This document shows, piece after piece, positions 22,991-29,780 of a stretch of DNA of 45,947 nucleotides. Position numbers and translations under genes: made by a program. The stretch comes from an uncultured Streptococcus sp. (GTDB taxonomy: Bacteria; Bacillota; Bacilli; Lactobacillales; Streptococcaceae): positions 1 through 45,947 of the forward strand of contig CAKPVT010000008.1 of assembly GCA_934196125.1 (NCBI GenBank), written 5' to 3'. The notes under the pieces were generated by a model. That model worked only from the letters and a program-made list of their open reading frames with translations, was not told where the DNA came from and did no database searches. The first letter of the stretch is position 1. The number at the start of each line of letters is the position of its first letter.

Positions 22991-23424
22991 ATGCGAAAAA
23001 TTTTAACTGCTGATACTTTAACACCTATTCTTGCTTATATGCGAGTTCAAGGTGAGCATAAGGTTATTCTTGAATCGATTCCACGAGAAAAAGAAAATGC
23101 GTGTTTTTCAATCGTGGCTTACAATCCCATTTTTGAAATCAAATATGAAAATGGCGAGTTAACTGAAAATGGTCAAGTCATTACTGGTGACCCACTTGAT
23201 TATCTCAATCACGTAACGGTCAAAGGAGAAGCTACTGATCTGCCTTTTGGTGGCGGTGCGATTGGTTTTGTCGGTTATGATATGATTAGCCTTTATGAAA
23301 ATATCGGAGAAATTCCTGAAGATGCTATTGGAACGCCAGATATGCATTTCTTTGTTTACGAGTCTTATTTGATTTTTGACCATAAGACAGAAAAAGTTTA
23401 TGTGGTTGAAGATAATATTTACAG
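22991..23424 (+). pseudogene. trpE: anthranilate synthase component I, N-terminal fragment
   Basis: The first 145 or so codons of trpE are intact (start MRKILTADTLTPILAYMR, then the LESIPREKENACFSI feedback-binding region and GGGAIGFVGYD). The frame then passes directly into trpA sequence, out of trpA's frame, and ends at 23467. The whole catalytic C-terminal domain (about 300 residues) is missing, so no activity is possible. Confidence 0.9.
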
Positions 23425-23905
23425 TCATCACGACTTACATCAATCCTGTCTATCAATACGGCATTGAGAAATTTATTGCTGACTTGAAAAATACGTCTGT
23501 TAAAGGGGTGATTATTCCTGATTTACCACACGAACACGAAAATATGGTAAAAAACCATATCTTATTGTGTTTGTGCCACTCGTTAGTCTGACAACAGGTA
23601 TTGAACGTCAAAAAACGTTATGTAAAGATGCTGAAGGATTTATCTATGCCGTTGCTATTAACGGTGTTACTGGTAAAACTGGTAATTATCGTGATGATTT
23701 GGATAAACATTTGACCAATCTTAAAGCCATTGCAGACATTCCTGTTTTAACAGGTTTTGGTGTCTCAACTCCAGCGGACATTGAGCGCTTTAACAAAGTA
23801 TCAGATGGTGTTATTGTCGGAACAAAAATTGTTAGAGACTTACACGAAGGAAAAACAGATGATGTTGCTGACTTCGTCAAATACGGCTCAAATTATCAAA
23901 AATAA
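23425..23905 (+). pseudogene. trpA: tryptophan synthase alpha subunit, C-terminal fragment
   Basis: From the junction the sequence reads TYINPVYQYGIEKFIADLK and VKGVIIPDLPHEHE, then, after a frameshift with a small deletion near 23550-23575, FVPLVSLTTGIERQKTL, YAVAINGVTGKTGNY and GFGVSTPADI to the normal end. The first 100 or so codons of trpA are missing. Together with the trpE fragment this shows one deletion that removed the rest of trpE, all genes between, and the start of trpA. Confidence 0.9.
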
Positions 23906-23917
23906 ACTCATTTCAGC

Positions 23918-23956
23918 AAAAAACAGAGATTCCTTTGATGTGGAGTCTCTGTTTTT
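23918..23956. terminator. terminator of the former trp operon
   Basis: AAACAGAGA pairs with TCTCTGTTT across a 16-base loop, with A and T flanks. The left target duplication of the MITE begins in its T tail. Confidence 0.8.
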
Positions 23957-24071
23957 AATTTAGGGAACTATATACCAGTTTACACCACCAACAACATATT
24001 GTATTTTTGATATTCTCGTAAGCACTATATATTGTGTCTAGTGTAAACTGGTATATAGTTCCCTTAATTTA
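23955..24071. mobile_element. MITE-like element, 101 bp, with 8-bp target duplication
   Basis: The element runs 23963-24063. Its first and last 23 bases (23963-23985 and 24041-24063) are perfect inverted repeats beginning GGGAACTATATACC. It is flanked on both sides by the 8-bp direct repeat TTAATTTA (23955-23962 and 24064-24071), a clear target-site duplication. The 55-base core codes for nothing. Length, terminal repeats and duplication fit a miniature element moved by a transposase supplied elsewhere; 8-bp duplications occur in several IS families, and I cannot name the parent. It ends seven bases before the mntH stop codon. Confidence 0.92.
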
Positions 24072-24077
24072 TTTTAT

Positions 24078-25418
24078 TTAGAACAAATCAATGATGAGTT
24101 TTAAATTGAGCAGTGTTAATACAATAGCGACGAGATAGCCGAGAATAGTGTTCCATTTGGCATTGACAAATTCTCCCATAAGTTTGCGGTTTGATGTGAA
24201 ATAAACCAATGGAAAGATTGAAAATGGCAAAGCTACCGACAGAAAAACTTGTGAGTAAACAATGAGTTGGTCAAGGACGCTTTCGCGACTACCATAGAGC
24301 ACAGCCACAATCATAACGGGAGCAAGAGCAGCCAAACGTGTCACCAAACGGATAACCCATTGTGGTAAATGGAGTTTCAAAAAGCCTTCCATGACAATTT
24401 GTCCAGTTAGCGTGCCTGTAATGGTTGAATTTTGCCCACTAGCAAGCAAAGCGATAGCAAATAAAGTTGATAGAGCAGCACTAGCAACACTGCCTGCAAT
24501 TTCAGAATTTTGAAGAGCGTCATACATTTGTGAAAATGCGTTGATTTCACTAGCATGACCATAAAAGAGTGAAGCTCCTAAAATGAGCAATAGGGAATTA
24601 ACCACAAAAGCAAGCGAGAGTTGAATATTGGAATCCCAAGTCATGAAACGCACAGCTTGTTTAATGGAATCTTGACTCTTATAATTAACTTTTCGAGTTT
24701 GTGAGATAGAAGAATGGAGATAAAGATTATGTGGCATAACCGTCGCTCCAATAATTCCCAAAGCTAATGTCAATTTACTATTAACGCCACTTTGTTTTAA
24801 ATCTAAAATCGACGCATTAGGGAGATAGCCGTGCAAAATTCCTGAAAGGCTCGGCTTTGATAAGATGACCAAGTAAAGGAAAATAATCAAAATCGTTGCA
24901 ATCAAGGTCGATACGATAGCCTCAATTTTACGGAATCCCATTTTCATCAAAGATAAGAGAATAAAGACATCTAAAATCGTAATGAAAATCGAGAATAACA
25001 AAGACCAACCAAAAAGTAAATGAAGAGCGATTCCCGAACCAATGACTTCAGCCAAATCTGTCGCCATTAATGCTAATTCAATCACAATAAAAAGTAAGTA
25101 GCGGAGCTTCTTTGGCAAATGTGCAGCTGTTGCTTGAGCCAAATCCAATTTGGTCACGATACCTAATTTTCCAGCCATTTGTTGCAACTGCATCGCAATC
25201 AAAGATGAGACGAGGATAACAGACAAAAGCAGGTATTTATAAGTTGCTCCACCGACAACGCTAGTAATCCAGTTACCAGGATCCATATAACCAACGGCAA
25301 CCAGAGCTCCTGGTCCAATAAAGGCTTTAAGGGTACGCCAAAATGAGGCATTTTTTGGGACAGCAATACTTTGATTAACTTCACTGAGTGATTTTTGGTA
25401 ATGTGTAGAAGTTTCCAA
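24078..25418 (-). CDS. mntH: Nramp-family manganese/divalent metal transporter
   Basis: This 446-residue proton-coupled importer of Mn(II), and perhaps Fe(II), has about eleven transmembrane helices. The metal-binding DPGN motif is in helix 1 (GYMDPGNW) and MPHNLYLHS in helix 6. The start is TTG 25418, supported by GAGGTAG and the family's N-terminal length; no ATG lies nearby. An extended -10 (25455-25463, minus) lies upstream. The MITE is inserted right after the stop and may now serve as its 3' end, as I see no other terminator. Confidence 0.93.
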   Translation of the reverse strand: METSTHYQKSLSEVNQSIAVPKNASFWRTLKAFIGPGALVAVGYMDPGNWITSVVGGATYKYLLLSVILVSSLIAMQLQQMAGKLGIVTKLDLAQATAAHLPKKLRYLLFIVIELALMATDLAEVIGSGIALHLLFGWSLLFSIFITILDVFILLSLMKMGFRKIEAIVSTLIATILIIFLYLVILSKPSLSGILHGYLPNASILDLKQSGVNSKLTLALGIIGATVMPHNLYLHSSISQTRKVNYKSQDSIKQAVRFMTWDSNIQLSLAFVVNSLLLILGASLFYGHASEINAFSQMYDALQNSEIAGSVASAALSTLFAIALLASGQNSTITGTLTGQIVMEGFLKLHLPQWVIRLVTRLAALAPVMIVAVLYGSRESVLDQLIVYSQVFLSVALPFSIFPLVYFTSNRKLMGEFVNAKWNTILGYLVAIVLTLLNLKLIIDLF

Positions 25419-25454
25419 GGCACTACCTCTTTTCTAAATCTTTTATTAATGCCT

Positions 25455-25492
25455 ATTATAGCAGAAAAAATTAAAAAAATAAAGCGCATTTA
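25455..25492 (-). promoter_or_regulatory. mntH promoter with a near-palindrome upstream
   Basis: On the minus strand TGCTATAAT (25463-25455) is an extended -10. About 17 bases further upstream lies TAAATGCGCTTTA (25480-25492), a near-palindrome that could bind a metal regulator such as MntR. The operator role is a guess. Confidence 0.45.
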
Positions 25493-25501
25493 ATTAAAAA
25501 A

Positions 25502-26152
25502 TTAAGTGTGGTTAAAAATAAATAAAATTAGATATCCTAAAAATAAAAATGGCACAAAGGGAATCCGTTTATTTGTCTGGAAAAAGTAGTAAATAATACC
25601 TGAAAGAGAGGCAAGCTCGATAATCCATAAAATGGTTTGAAGGTCAAGAAGCAGACTCAAACTGGCAAGGTAGAAAAAATCACCGCTACCGATTTTCAAA
25701 TCAATCAGCTCTGCCATTATCCCAAAAGCCAAAAGAATAATAGCTAGCGCATTAATCGGCGTGACAAAAAGCAAAAAAATACTTGGAAGGAGCCAAACCA
25801 ACAATGGAAACTCTTGACGTTTCAAGTCATAAAGGCTAAGAGTTGTGCTAAAAAACAAGATAAAAACTTGGTCGAGTGAGAGAAGTGCGTAATAGTAAAG
25901 TACGACAATGCTCCCAAAATAAAGCTCTAACAGCCCATACCAGAAAGGAATTTTGGTGTGGCAAAAACGACAACGTGAATGATTTATCAGTTGAGAAAAA
26001 ATGGGAATCAAATCACGAACGGCAAGTTGTTTTCCACAAGAATCACAATGACTGGCAGGAAAAATGATTGATTTTTCGGGAAATCGATCAACGATTAAAC
26101 TAAGAAAAGAAGCAATAGAAGCCCCTAGAAAAAAGAATAATAAAATGTCCAT
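25502..26152 (-). CDS. comC: type IV prepilin peptidase / competence processing protease
   Basis: This 216-residue A24-family aspartic membrane protease cleaves prepilins of the competence (DNA-uptake) pilus. The zinc-binding pairs C36-x-x-C39 and C61-x-x-C64 are in the N-terminal loop. The catalytic aspartates are D109 (LYDLKRQ) and D158 in the GSGD motif. There are about six to seven membrane helices. No ribosome site precedes the ATG; instead a ComX (cin) box lies eight bases upstream, suggesting a leaderless, competence-induced mRNA. The S. pneumoniae name is cilC. It is convergent with neither neighbour and reads towards mntH. Confidence 0.93.
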   Translation of the reverse strand: MDILLFFFLGASIASFLSLIVDRFPEKSIIFPASHCDSCGKQLAVRDLIPIFSQLINHSRCRFCHTKIPFWYGLLELYFGSIVVLYYYALLSLDQVFILFFSTTLSLYDLKRQEFPLLVWLLPSIFLLFVTPINALAIILLAFGIMAELIDLKIGSGDFFYLASLSLLLDLQTILWIIELASLSGIIYYFFQTNKRIPFVPFLFLGYLILFIFNHT

Positions 26153-26159
26153 ACTAGTT

Positions 26160-26167
26160 TATTCGAA
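26160..26167 (-). promoter_or_regulatory. ComX/cin-box-like site upstream of the prepilin peptidase gene
   Basis: The minus strand reads TTCGAATA, differing by one base from the late-competence consensus TACGAATA, and is preceded by a T-rich stretch. It ends seven bases before the ATG, the position of a -10 element for a transcript starting at the start codon. Confidence 0.6.
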
Positions 26168-26205
26168 AAATAATTAAAAAAGTGAGCATATTATTTGCTC
26201 TTTAT

Positions 26206-26220
26206 TTAGAATTATTCTAA
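26206..26220. promoter_or_regulatory. PerR box upstream of dpr
   Basis: TTAGAATTATTCTAA is a perfect 7-1-7 palindrome and matches the PerR/Fur-family box (TTATAATTATTATAA) at 13 of 15 bases. It overlaps the -35 region of the promoter whose -10 is near TATAAA at 26231. Peroxide-responsive control of dpr is known in streptococci. Confidence 0.82.
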
Positions 26221-26281
26221 AATAGCATTATAAAGTAAAGGATGAGAAATCCTAAAATGTCATTTGACGAGGAGGTTTACT

Positions 26282-26812
26282 ATGACTCAAACAATCACTG
26301 AAAACATTTACGCATCTGTAACACATAATATCTCACAAAAATCAACTGCTAAAAATGCCAAAACAAAAGCCGTTCTTAACCAAGCGGTTGCTGATTTGTC
26401 AAAAGCTGCCTCAATTGTTCACCAAGTTCACTGGTACATGCGTGGAGCAGGCTTCTATTATTTGCATCCAAAAATGGATGAATTGATGGACGGTCTTAAC
26501 GCTTCATTGGACGAAATGAGCGAACGTTTGATTACAATCGGTGGTGCTCCATATTCAACATTGAAAGAATTTGATGAAAATTCTAAGTTAGATGAAACAA
26601 CTGGTTCATTTGACAAAACAATGGACGAACATTTAGCACGTTTGGTTGACGTTTATACTTACTTGTCAGCACTTTACCAAGTTGGGCTTGATGTCACTGA
26701 CGAAGAAGGTGACGCACCTTCTAACGATATTTTCACAGCTGCCCAAGCAGACGCTGAAAAGACAATCTGGATGCTCCAAGCCGAACGCGGACAAGCACCA
26801 GGAATCAAATAA
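26282..26812 (+). CDS. dpr: Dps-like peroxide resistance protein (ferritin-like)
   Basis: This 176-residue ferritin-like subunit assembles as a dodecamer that oxidises and stores iron with hydrogen peroxide, limiting hydroxyl radical damage. The inter-subunit ferroxidase residues are in HQVHWYMRGAGFYYLH and the following DELMDGLNASLDEMSERL helix. The N-terminal 30 residues are a Dpr-type extension. GAGGAGG precedes ATG 26282. It stands alone, behind a PerR box, with two terminators after it. Confidence 0.95.
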   Translation: MTQTITENIYASVTHNISQKSTAKNAKTKAVLNQAVADLSKAASIVHQVHWYMRGAGFYYLHPKMDELMDGLNASLDEMSERLITIGGAPYSTLKEFDENSKLDETTGSFDKTMDEHLARLVDVYTYLSALYQVGLDVTDEEGDAPSNDIFTAAQADAEKTIWMLQAERGQAPGIK

Positions 26813-26826
26813 TTTTCAAAATAGAT

Positions 26827-26853
26827 AAAAAACGTCCACTGGACGTTTTTTTT
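26827..26853. terminator. dpr terminator 1
   Basis: AAAAAACGTCC pairs with GGACGTTTTTT around ACT, with an eight-T tail. Confidence 0.92.
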
Positions 26854-26870
26854 ACTCGCCTAGAGACAAC

Positions 26871-26896
26871 AAAGCAGGTCGCATGACCTGCTTTTA
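26871..26896. terminator. dpr terminator 2
   Basis: AAAGCAGGTC pairs with GACCTGCTTT around GCAT, 18 bases after the first hairpin. The tandem arrangement isolates the strongly inducible dpr from yqgQ-glcK. Confidence 0.85.
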
Positions 26897-26946
26897 GTTT
26901 ATGTTAAAAGTATGTAAAAACCAGAGAAACCGACTGCATATTCTTA

Positions 26947-26975
26947 TTGAAAATGCTTGCTTTTTTTGATAAAAT
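26947..26975 (+). promoter_or_regulatory. yqgQ-glcK promoter, implying a leaderless mRNA
   Basis: TTGAAA (26947-26952), 17 bases, TAAAAT (26970-26975) with TG one base before it. The last T is eight bases from the A of ATG 26983, with no ribosome site between. This is the best-formed promoter of the leaderless group in this window. Confidence 0.7.
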
Positions 26976-26982
26976 GCTTCAT

Positions 26983-27192
26983 ATGAAAACATTATATGAT
27001 GTGCAACAATTGTTGAAACGATTTGGTATTTATATCTATATCGGTAAGCGTCTTTATGATATTGAAGTCATGAAACTGGAATTAGAAAAATTGTATGAAA
27101 AAGGGTTGATTGACAAGACGGATTACCTGACAGCTGAATTGATTTTGCGACGTGAGCACCGTTTAGAAATGGAGAAAGAAAATAATGACTAA
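26983..27192 (+). CDS. yqgQ: YqgQ family protein (DUF910)
   Basis: This 69-residue helical protein starts MKTLYDVQQLLKRFGIYIYI, the family signature, and ends in a charged helix (RREHRLEMEKE). ATG 26983 is chosen over the in-frame ATG at 26953, which lies inside the promoter. The gene sits directly before glcK, overlapping by eight bases, as in B. subtilis, where yqgQ precedes glcK. It may bind single-stranded nucleic acid, but its role is not established. Confidence 0.85.
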   Translation: MKTLYDVQQLLKRFGIYIYIGKRLYDIEVMKLELEKLYEKGLIDKTDYLTAELILRREHRLEMEKENND

Positions 27193-28153
27193 AAAACTTT
27201 TAGGGATTGACCTTGGTGGGACAACGATTAAATTCGGTATCCTAACACTTGAGGGAGAAGTGCAAGAAAAATGGGCAATTGACACGAATATCCTTGAAGA
27301 TGGTAAACACATTGTCCCTGATATTGTTGAATCAATCAAACACCGTTTGAATCTTTACGGTTTGACAAAAGATGATTTTGTAGGTATCGGTATGGGGTCT
27401 CCAGGTGCTGTTGACCGCGCTAAAAAAACAGTTACAGGTGCTTTCAACTTGAACTTGGCACACACTGAAGAAGTCGGTTCAGTTATCGAACGTGAACTTG
27501 GCATTCCATTTGCTATTGATAACGATGCAAACGTAGCTGCACTTGGTGAACGTTGGGCAGGTGCTGGCGCAAACAATCCAGATGTTGTTTTTGTAACACT
27601 TGGAACTGGTGTTGGTGGCGGTGTTATCGCTGACGGTAACCTTATCCACGGTGTCGCTGGTGCTGGTGGAGAAATTGGTCACATGAATGTTGAACCAGTT
27701 GATGGATTTGAATGTACTTGTGGTAACAAAGGTTGTCTAGAAACAGTTGCTTCAGCAACAGGTGTTGTGCGTGTGGCTCGTCATTTGGCTGAAGAATACG
27801 AAGGTGATTCAAGCATCAAAGTTGCCATTGACAATGGTGATGCGGTGACAAGTAAAGACATCTTTGTCGCTGCTGAAGCGGGTGACCATTTTGCCGATTC
27901 AGTTGTTGAAAAAGTTGGTTTCTATCTTGGTCAAGCAACAGCAAATATCGCAAACATCTTGAACCCAGATTCAGTTGTTATCGGTGGTGGTGTTTCAGCT
28001 GCAGGCGAATTCTTGCGTAGTCGCGTTGAAAAATATTTTGTTAGCTGCGCTTTCCCACAAGTGCGCAAAACAACAAAAATCAAAATTGCCGAACTTGGAA
28101 ATGATGCTGGTATCATTGGTGCAGCAAGTCTTGCAAGTCAATTTGTAGATTAA
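27185..28153 (+). CDS. glcK: ROK-family glucokinase
   Basis: This 322-residue cytoplasmic kinase phosphorylates glucose with ATP, feeding glucose released from disaccharides or imported without the PTS into glycolysis. The ATP site is GIDLGGTTIKFG near the start, the catalytic DNDANVAALGE is near 118-128, and the ROK zinc motif CTCGNKGCLE follows at about 178-187. GGAGAAAG precedes ATG inside the end of yqgQ, so translation is probably coupled. A rhodanese-like gene follows after 10 bases. Confidence 0.96.
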   Translation: MTKKLLGIDLGGTTIKFGILTLEGEVQEKWAIDTNILEDGKHIVPDIVESIKHRLNLYGLTKDDFVGIGMGSPGAVDRAKKTVTGAFNLNLAHTEEVGSVIERELGIPFAIDNDANVAALGERWAGAGANNPDVVFVTLGTGVGGGVIADGNLIHGVAGAGGEIGHMNVEPVDGFECTCGNKGCLETVASATGVVRVARHLAEEYEGDSSIKVAIDNGDAVTSKDIFVAAEAGDHFADSVVEKVGFYLGQATANIANILNPDSVVIGGGVSAAGEFLRSRVEKYFVSCAFPQVRKTTKIKIAELGNDAGIIGAASLASQFVD

Positions 28154-28163
28154 GGGGCGCAAC

Positions 28164-28544
28164 ATGAACTGGATTATCGTTTTAGTTATTTTAGTTGCTA
28201 TCGTTGCTTGGATGGCTTGGACTTATTTTAGTCTCCGCCGTGCAGCGAAATTTATTGATAACGCTGAGTTTGAAAGTATGATTCACACAAGTCAATTGAT
28301 TGATGTGCGTGAGGCTGGCGCTTTCAAAACAAAACATATCATGGGAGCTCGTAATCTTCCAGCTAGTCAAATTCAACTCTCAATGTCTGCTATTCGTAAA
28401 GATAAGCCTGTTCTTTTATACGATAGTAGTAGAAGTTCAGCACTTCCACGTGTTATTAGAACACTTAAAAAAGCAGGCTACACTAATCTTTATGTTCTTA
28501 AAGACGGCTTTGACTACTGGACAGGAAAAGTTAAAGAAAGTTAA
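28164..28544 (+). CDS. membrane-anchored rhodanese-like protein lacking the catalytic cysteine
   Basis: This 126-residue protein has one N-terminal membrane helix (about 3-24) and a rhodanese domain: LIDVREAGAFKTKHIMGARNLP, then the loop VLLYDSSRSSAL where active rhodaneses have a cysteine (C-x-x-G-x-R). Here aspartate stands in its place, so sulfur transfer is unlikely. A binding or scaffold role is possible. AAGGGGC precedes the ATG. It is in the yqgQ-glcK unit, an order seen in other streptococci. Confidence 0.85.
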   Translation: MNWIIVLVILVAIVAWMAWTYFSLRRAAKFIDNAEFESMIHTSQLIDVREAGAFKTKHIMGARNLPASQIQLSMSAIRKDKPVLLYDSSRSSALPRVIRTLKKAGYTNLYVLKDGFDYWTGKVKES

Positions 28545-28558
28545 TCATTCACCAACGT

Positions 28559-29605
28559 ATGGAATTTGAAAAAGAAAATTTAAAGAGAAAAGACGATGAG
28601 AGTAAGGAAGCCCTGAAATCAAAATACCTCAAAAATCAGATTTTTCTATTGGACTTGGAATTAAGCCAAGTAACAGACGAAGATGATAAAAAGAGACTTG
28701 AAGCGTTACGCAATGTTTACGTCGAAAAATTGCAAGAAAACAAGAAACGTCGTTTAATCAGGATTTTTTTAATCAGTCCATTAGTTTTCTTGGCTCTGAT
28801 TATTTTGTATCTCGTCACAGCTTTCAATCGCGAAACAACCGCCAATAATAAGATGGAATGGTCGCCATCTACAACGGCTACGTCAACAAGTACATCTAGT
28901 TCTTCAAGCTTATCAAGCACGAGCGAGACCAAGACCTCTTCACCGATAAAACAAGGTGTCCCTGCGGAGCTTGTTGGAAATTGGAAAACAGCTGATTTTG
29001 ATGGAGTTATTCTGACAATCAGTGAAGATGGCACAATGACTAAAAAGCAGTCTAATTATATCGTTACAGAGCGTGTTTCTGGTTATGAAGAAGTGGCACA
29101 AGGTGTCTATCGTTTTTATCCTGCTGATGGAAGTGATAGTGAAGCCATCGGGGCACTTATTTTTGGTGGTATCGGTGGTAGTTACCAAACAACACCAAAA
29201 TTTGCTTCGGGAATTTATGTCAAAAATGGCTATATTTATCCACAATTCTGGACAACAACCTCTAGCAAATTCACTTATTTGTTAAACACTAATCTCAAAT
29301 TAGTACCAACCGACCAAGCAGCTGTTGCTGATGCCATTGATACTAAAAATTTAACGACTGAGCAAGTGGAAGCTTGGGTTCTTGCCATTTATGCTTCGCA
29401 AAATCAATTATCTGATGAAGATAAAGAGAATTATTTTGTAAATGTCAAAGCATATGATGACAATTTGGTTTATGCTAGTGTCCGTAAAAACAGCGATTCA
29501 AAAACACGTTTAGCCTTATATCGTGTTAATGCAGACGGCTATCTTGAACAAGGCACACTCGAAGCAACAAATTGGAGCGTTGTCAGCACCGCTTATGTCG
29601 AATAA
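28559..29605 (+). CDS. single-pass membrane protein with extracellular domain, unknown function
   Basis: This 348-residue protein has a charged, coiled-coil-prone cytoplasmic part (1-65), one transmembrane helix (about 66-88), a Ser/Thr-rich linker (about 100-128), and an extracellular portion. The first extracellular part (ELVGNWKTADFDGVILTISE) looks like the small beta-barrel 'lipocalin-like' domains found in streptococcal surface proteins, and the last 100 residues form a separate domain. I cannot name a family with confidence. It follows the rhodanese gene by 14 bases with no clear ribosome site, and a terminator ends the unit. Confidence 0.7.
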   Translation: MEFEKENLKRKDDESKEALKSKYLKNQIFLLDLELSQVTDEDDKKRLEALRNVYVEKLQENKKRRLIRIFLISPLVFLALIILYLVTAFNRETTANNKMEWSPSTTATSTSTSSSSSLSSTSETKTSSPIKQGVPAELVGNWKTADFDGVILTISEDGTMTKKQSNYIVTERVSGYEEVAQGVYRFYPADGSDSEAIGALIFGGIGGSYQTTPKFASGIYVKNGYIYPQFWTTTSSKFTYLLNTNLKLVPTDQAAVADAIDTKNLTTEQVEAWVLAIYASQNQLSDEDKENYFVNVKAYDDNLVYASVRKNSDSKTRLALYRVNADGYLEQGTLEATNWSVVSTAYVE

Positions 29606-29633
29606 GAAAATACTGAAACAGTTAAAACATAAC

Positions 29634-29662
29634 AAAAGATGGGACGTGGTTCCCATCTTTTT
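29634..29662. terminator. terminator of the yqgQ-glcK unit
   Basis: AAAAGATGGGA pairs with TCCCATCTTTT around six bases, then T. A and T flanks allow use from both sides. Confidence 0.88.
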
Positions 29663-29735
29663 ACATACTGTAGAAGCTAAACCCGTGTCTGAAAACATTT
29701 ACACTTGTTTTATCGCTGTTTTTTCATAGGATTTG

Positions 29736-29744
29736 TGGTATAAT
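29736..29744 (+). promoter_or_regulatory. typA promoter, extended -10
   Basis: TGGTATAAT lies 36 nt before the typA ATG; the leader contains the ribosome site CGAGGAA. Confidence 0.7.
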
Positions 29745-29780
29745 TCAAAAGTTAGAATAAATTTAAAAAATCGAGGAATC

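Noticed and set aside
25480..25492. mntH near-palindrome as a proven MntR site
   Set aside because: The region is very AT-rich and the match to a known MntR consensus is not good enough; kept only as a note with the promoter.
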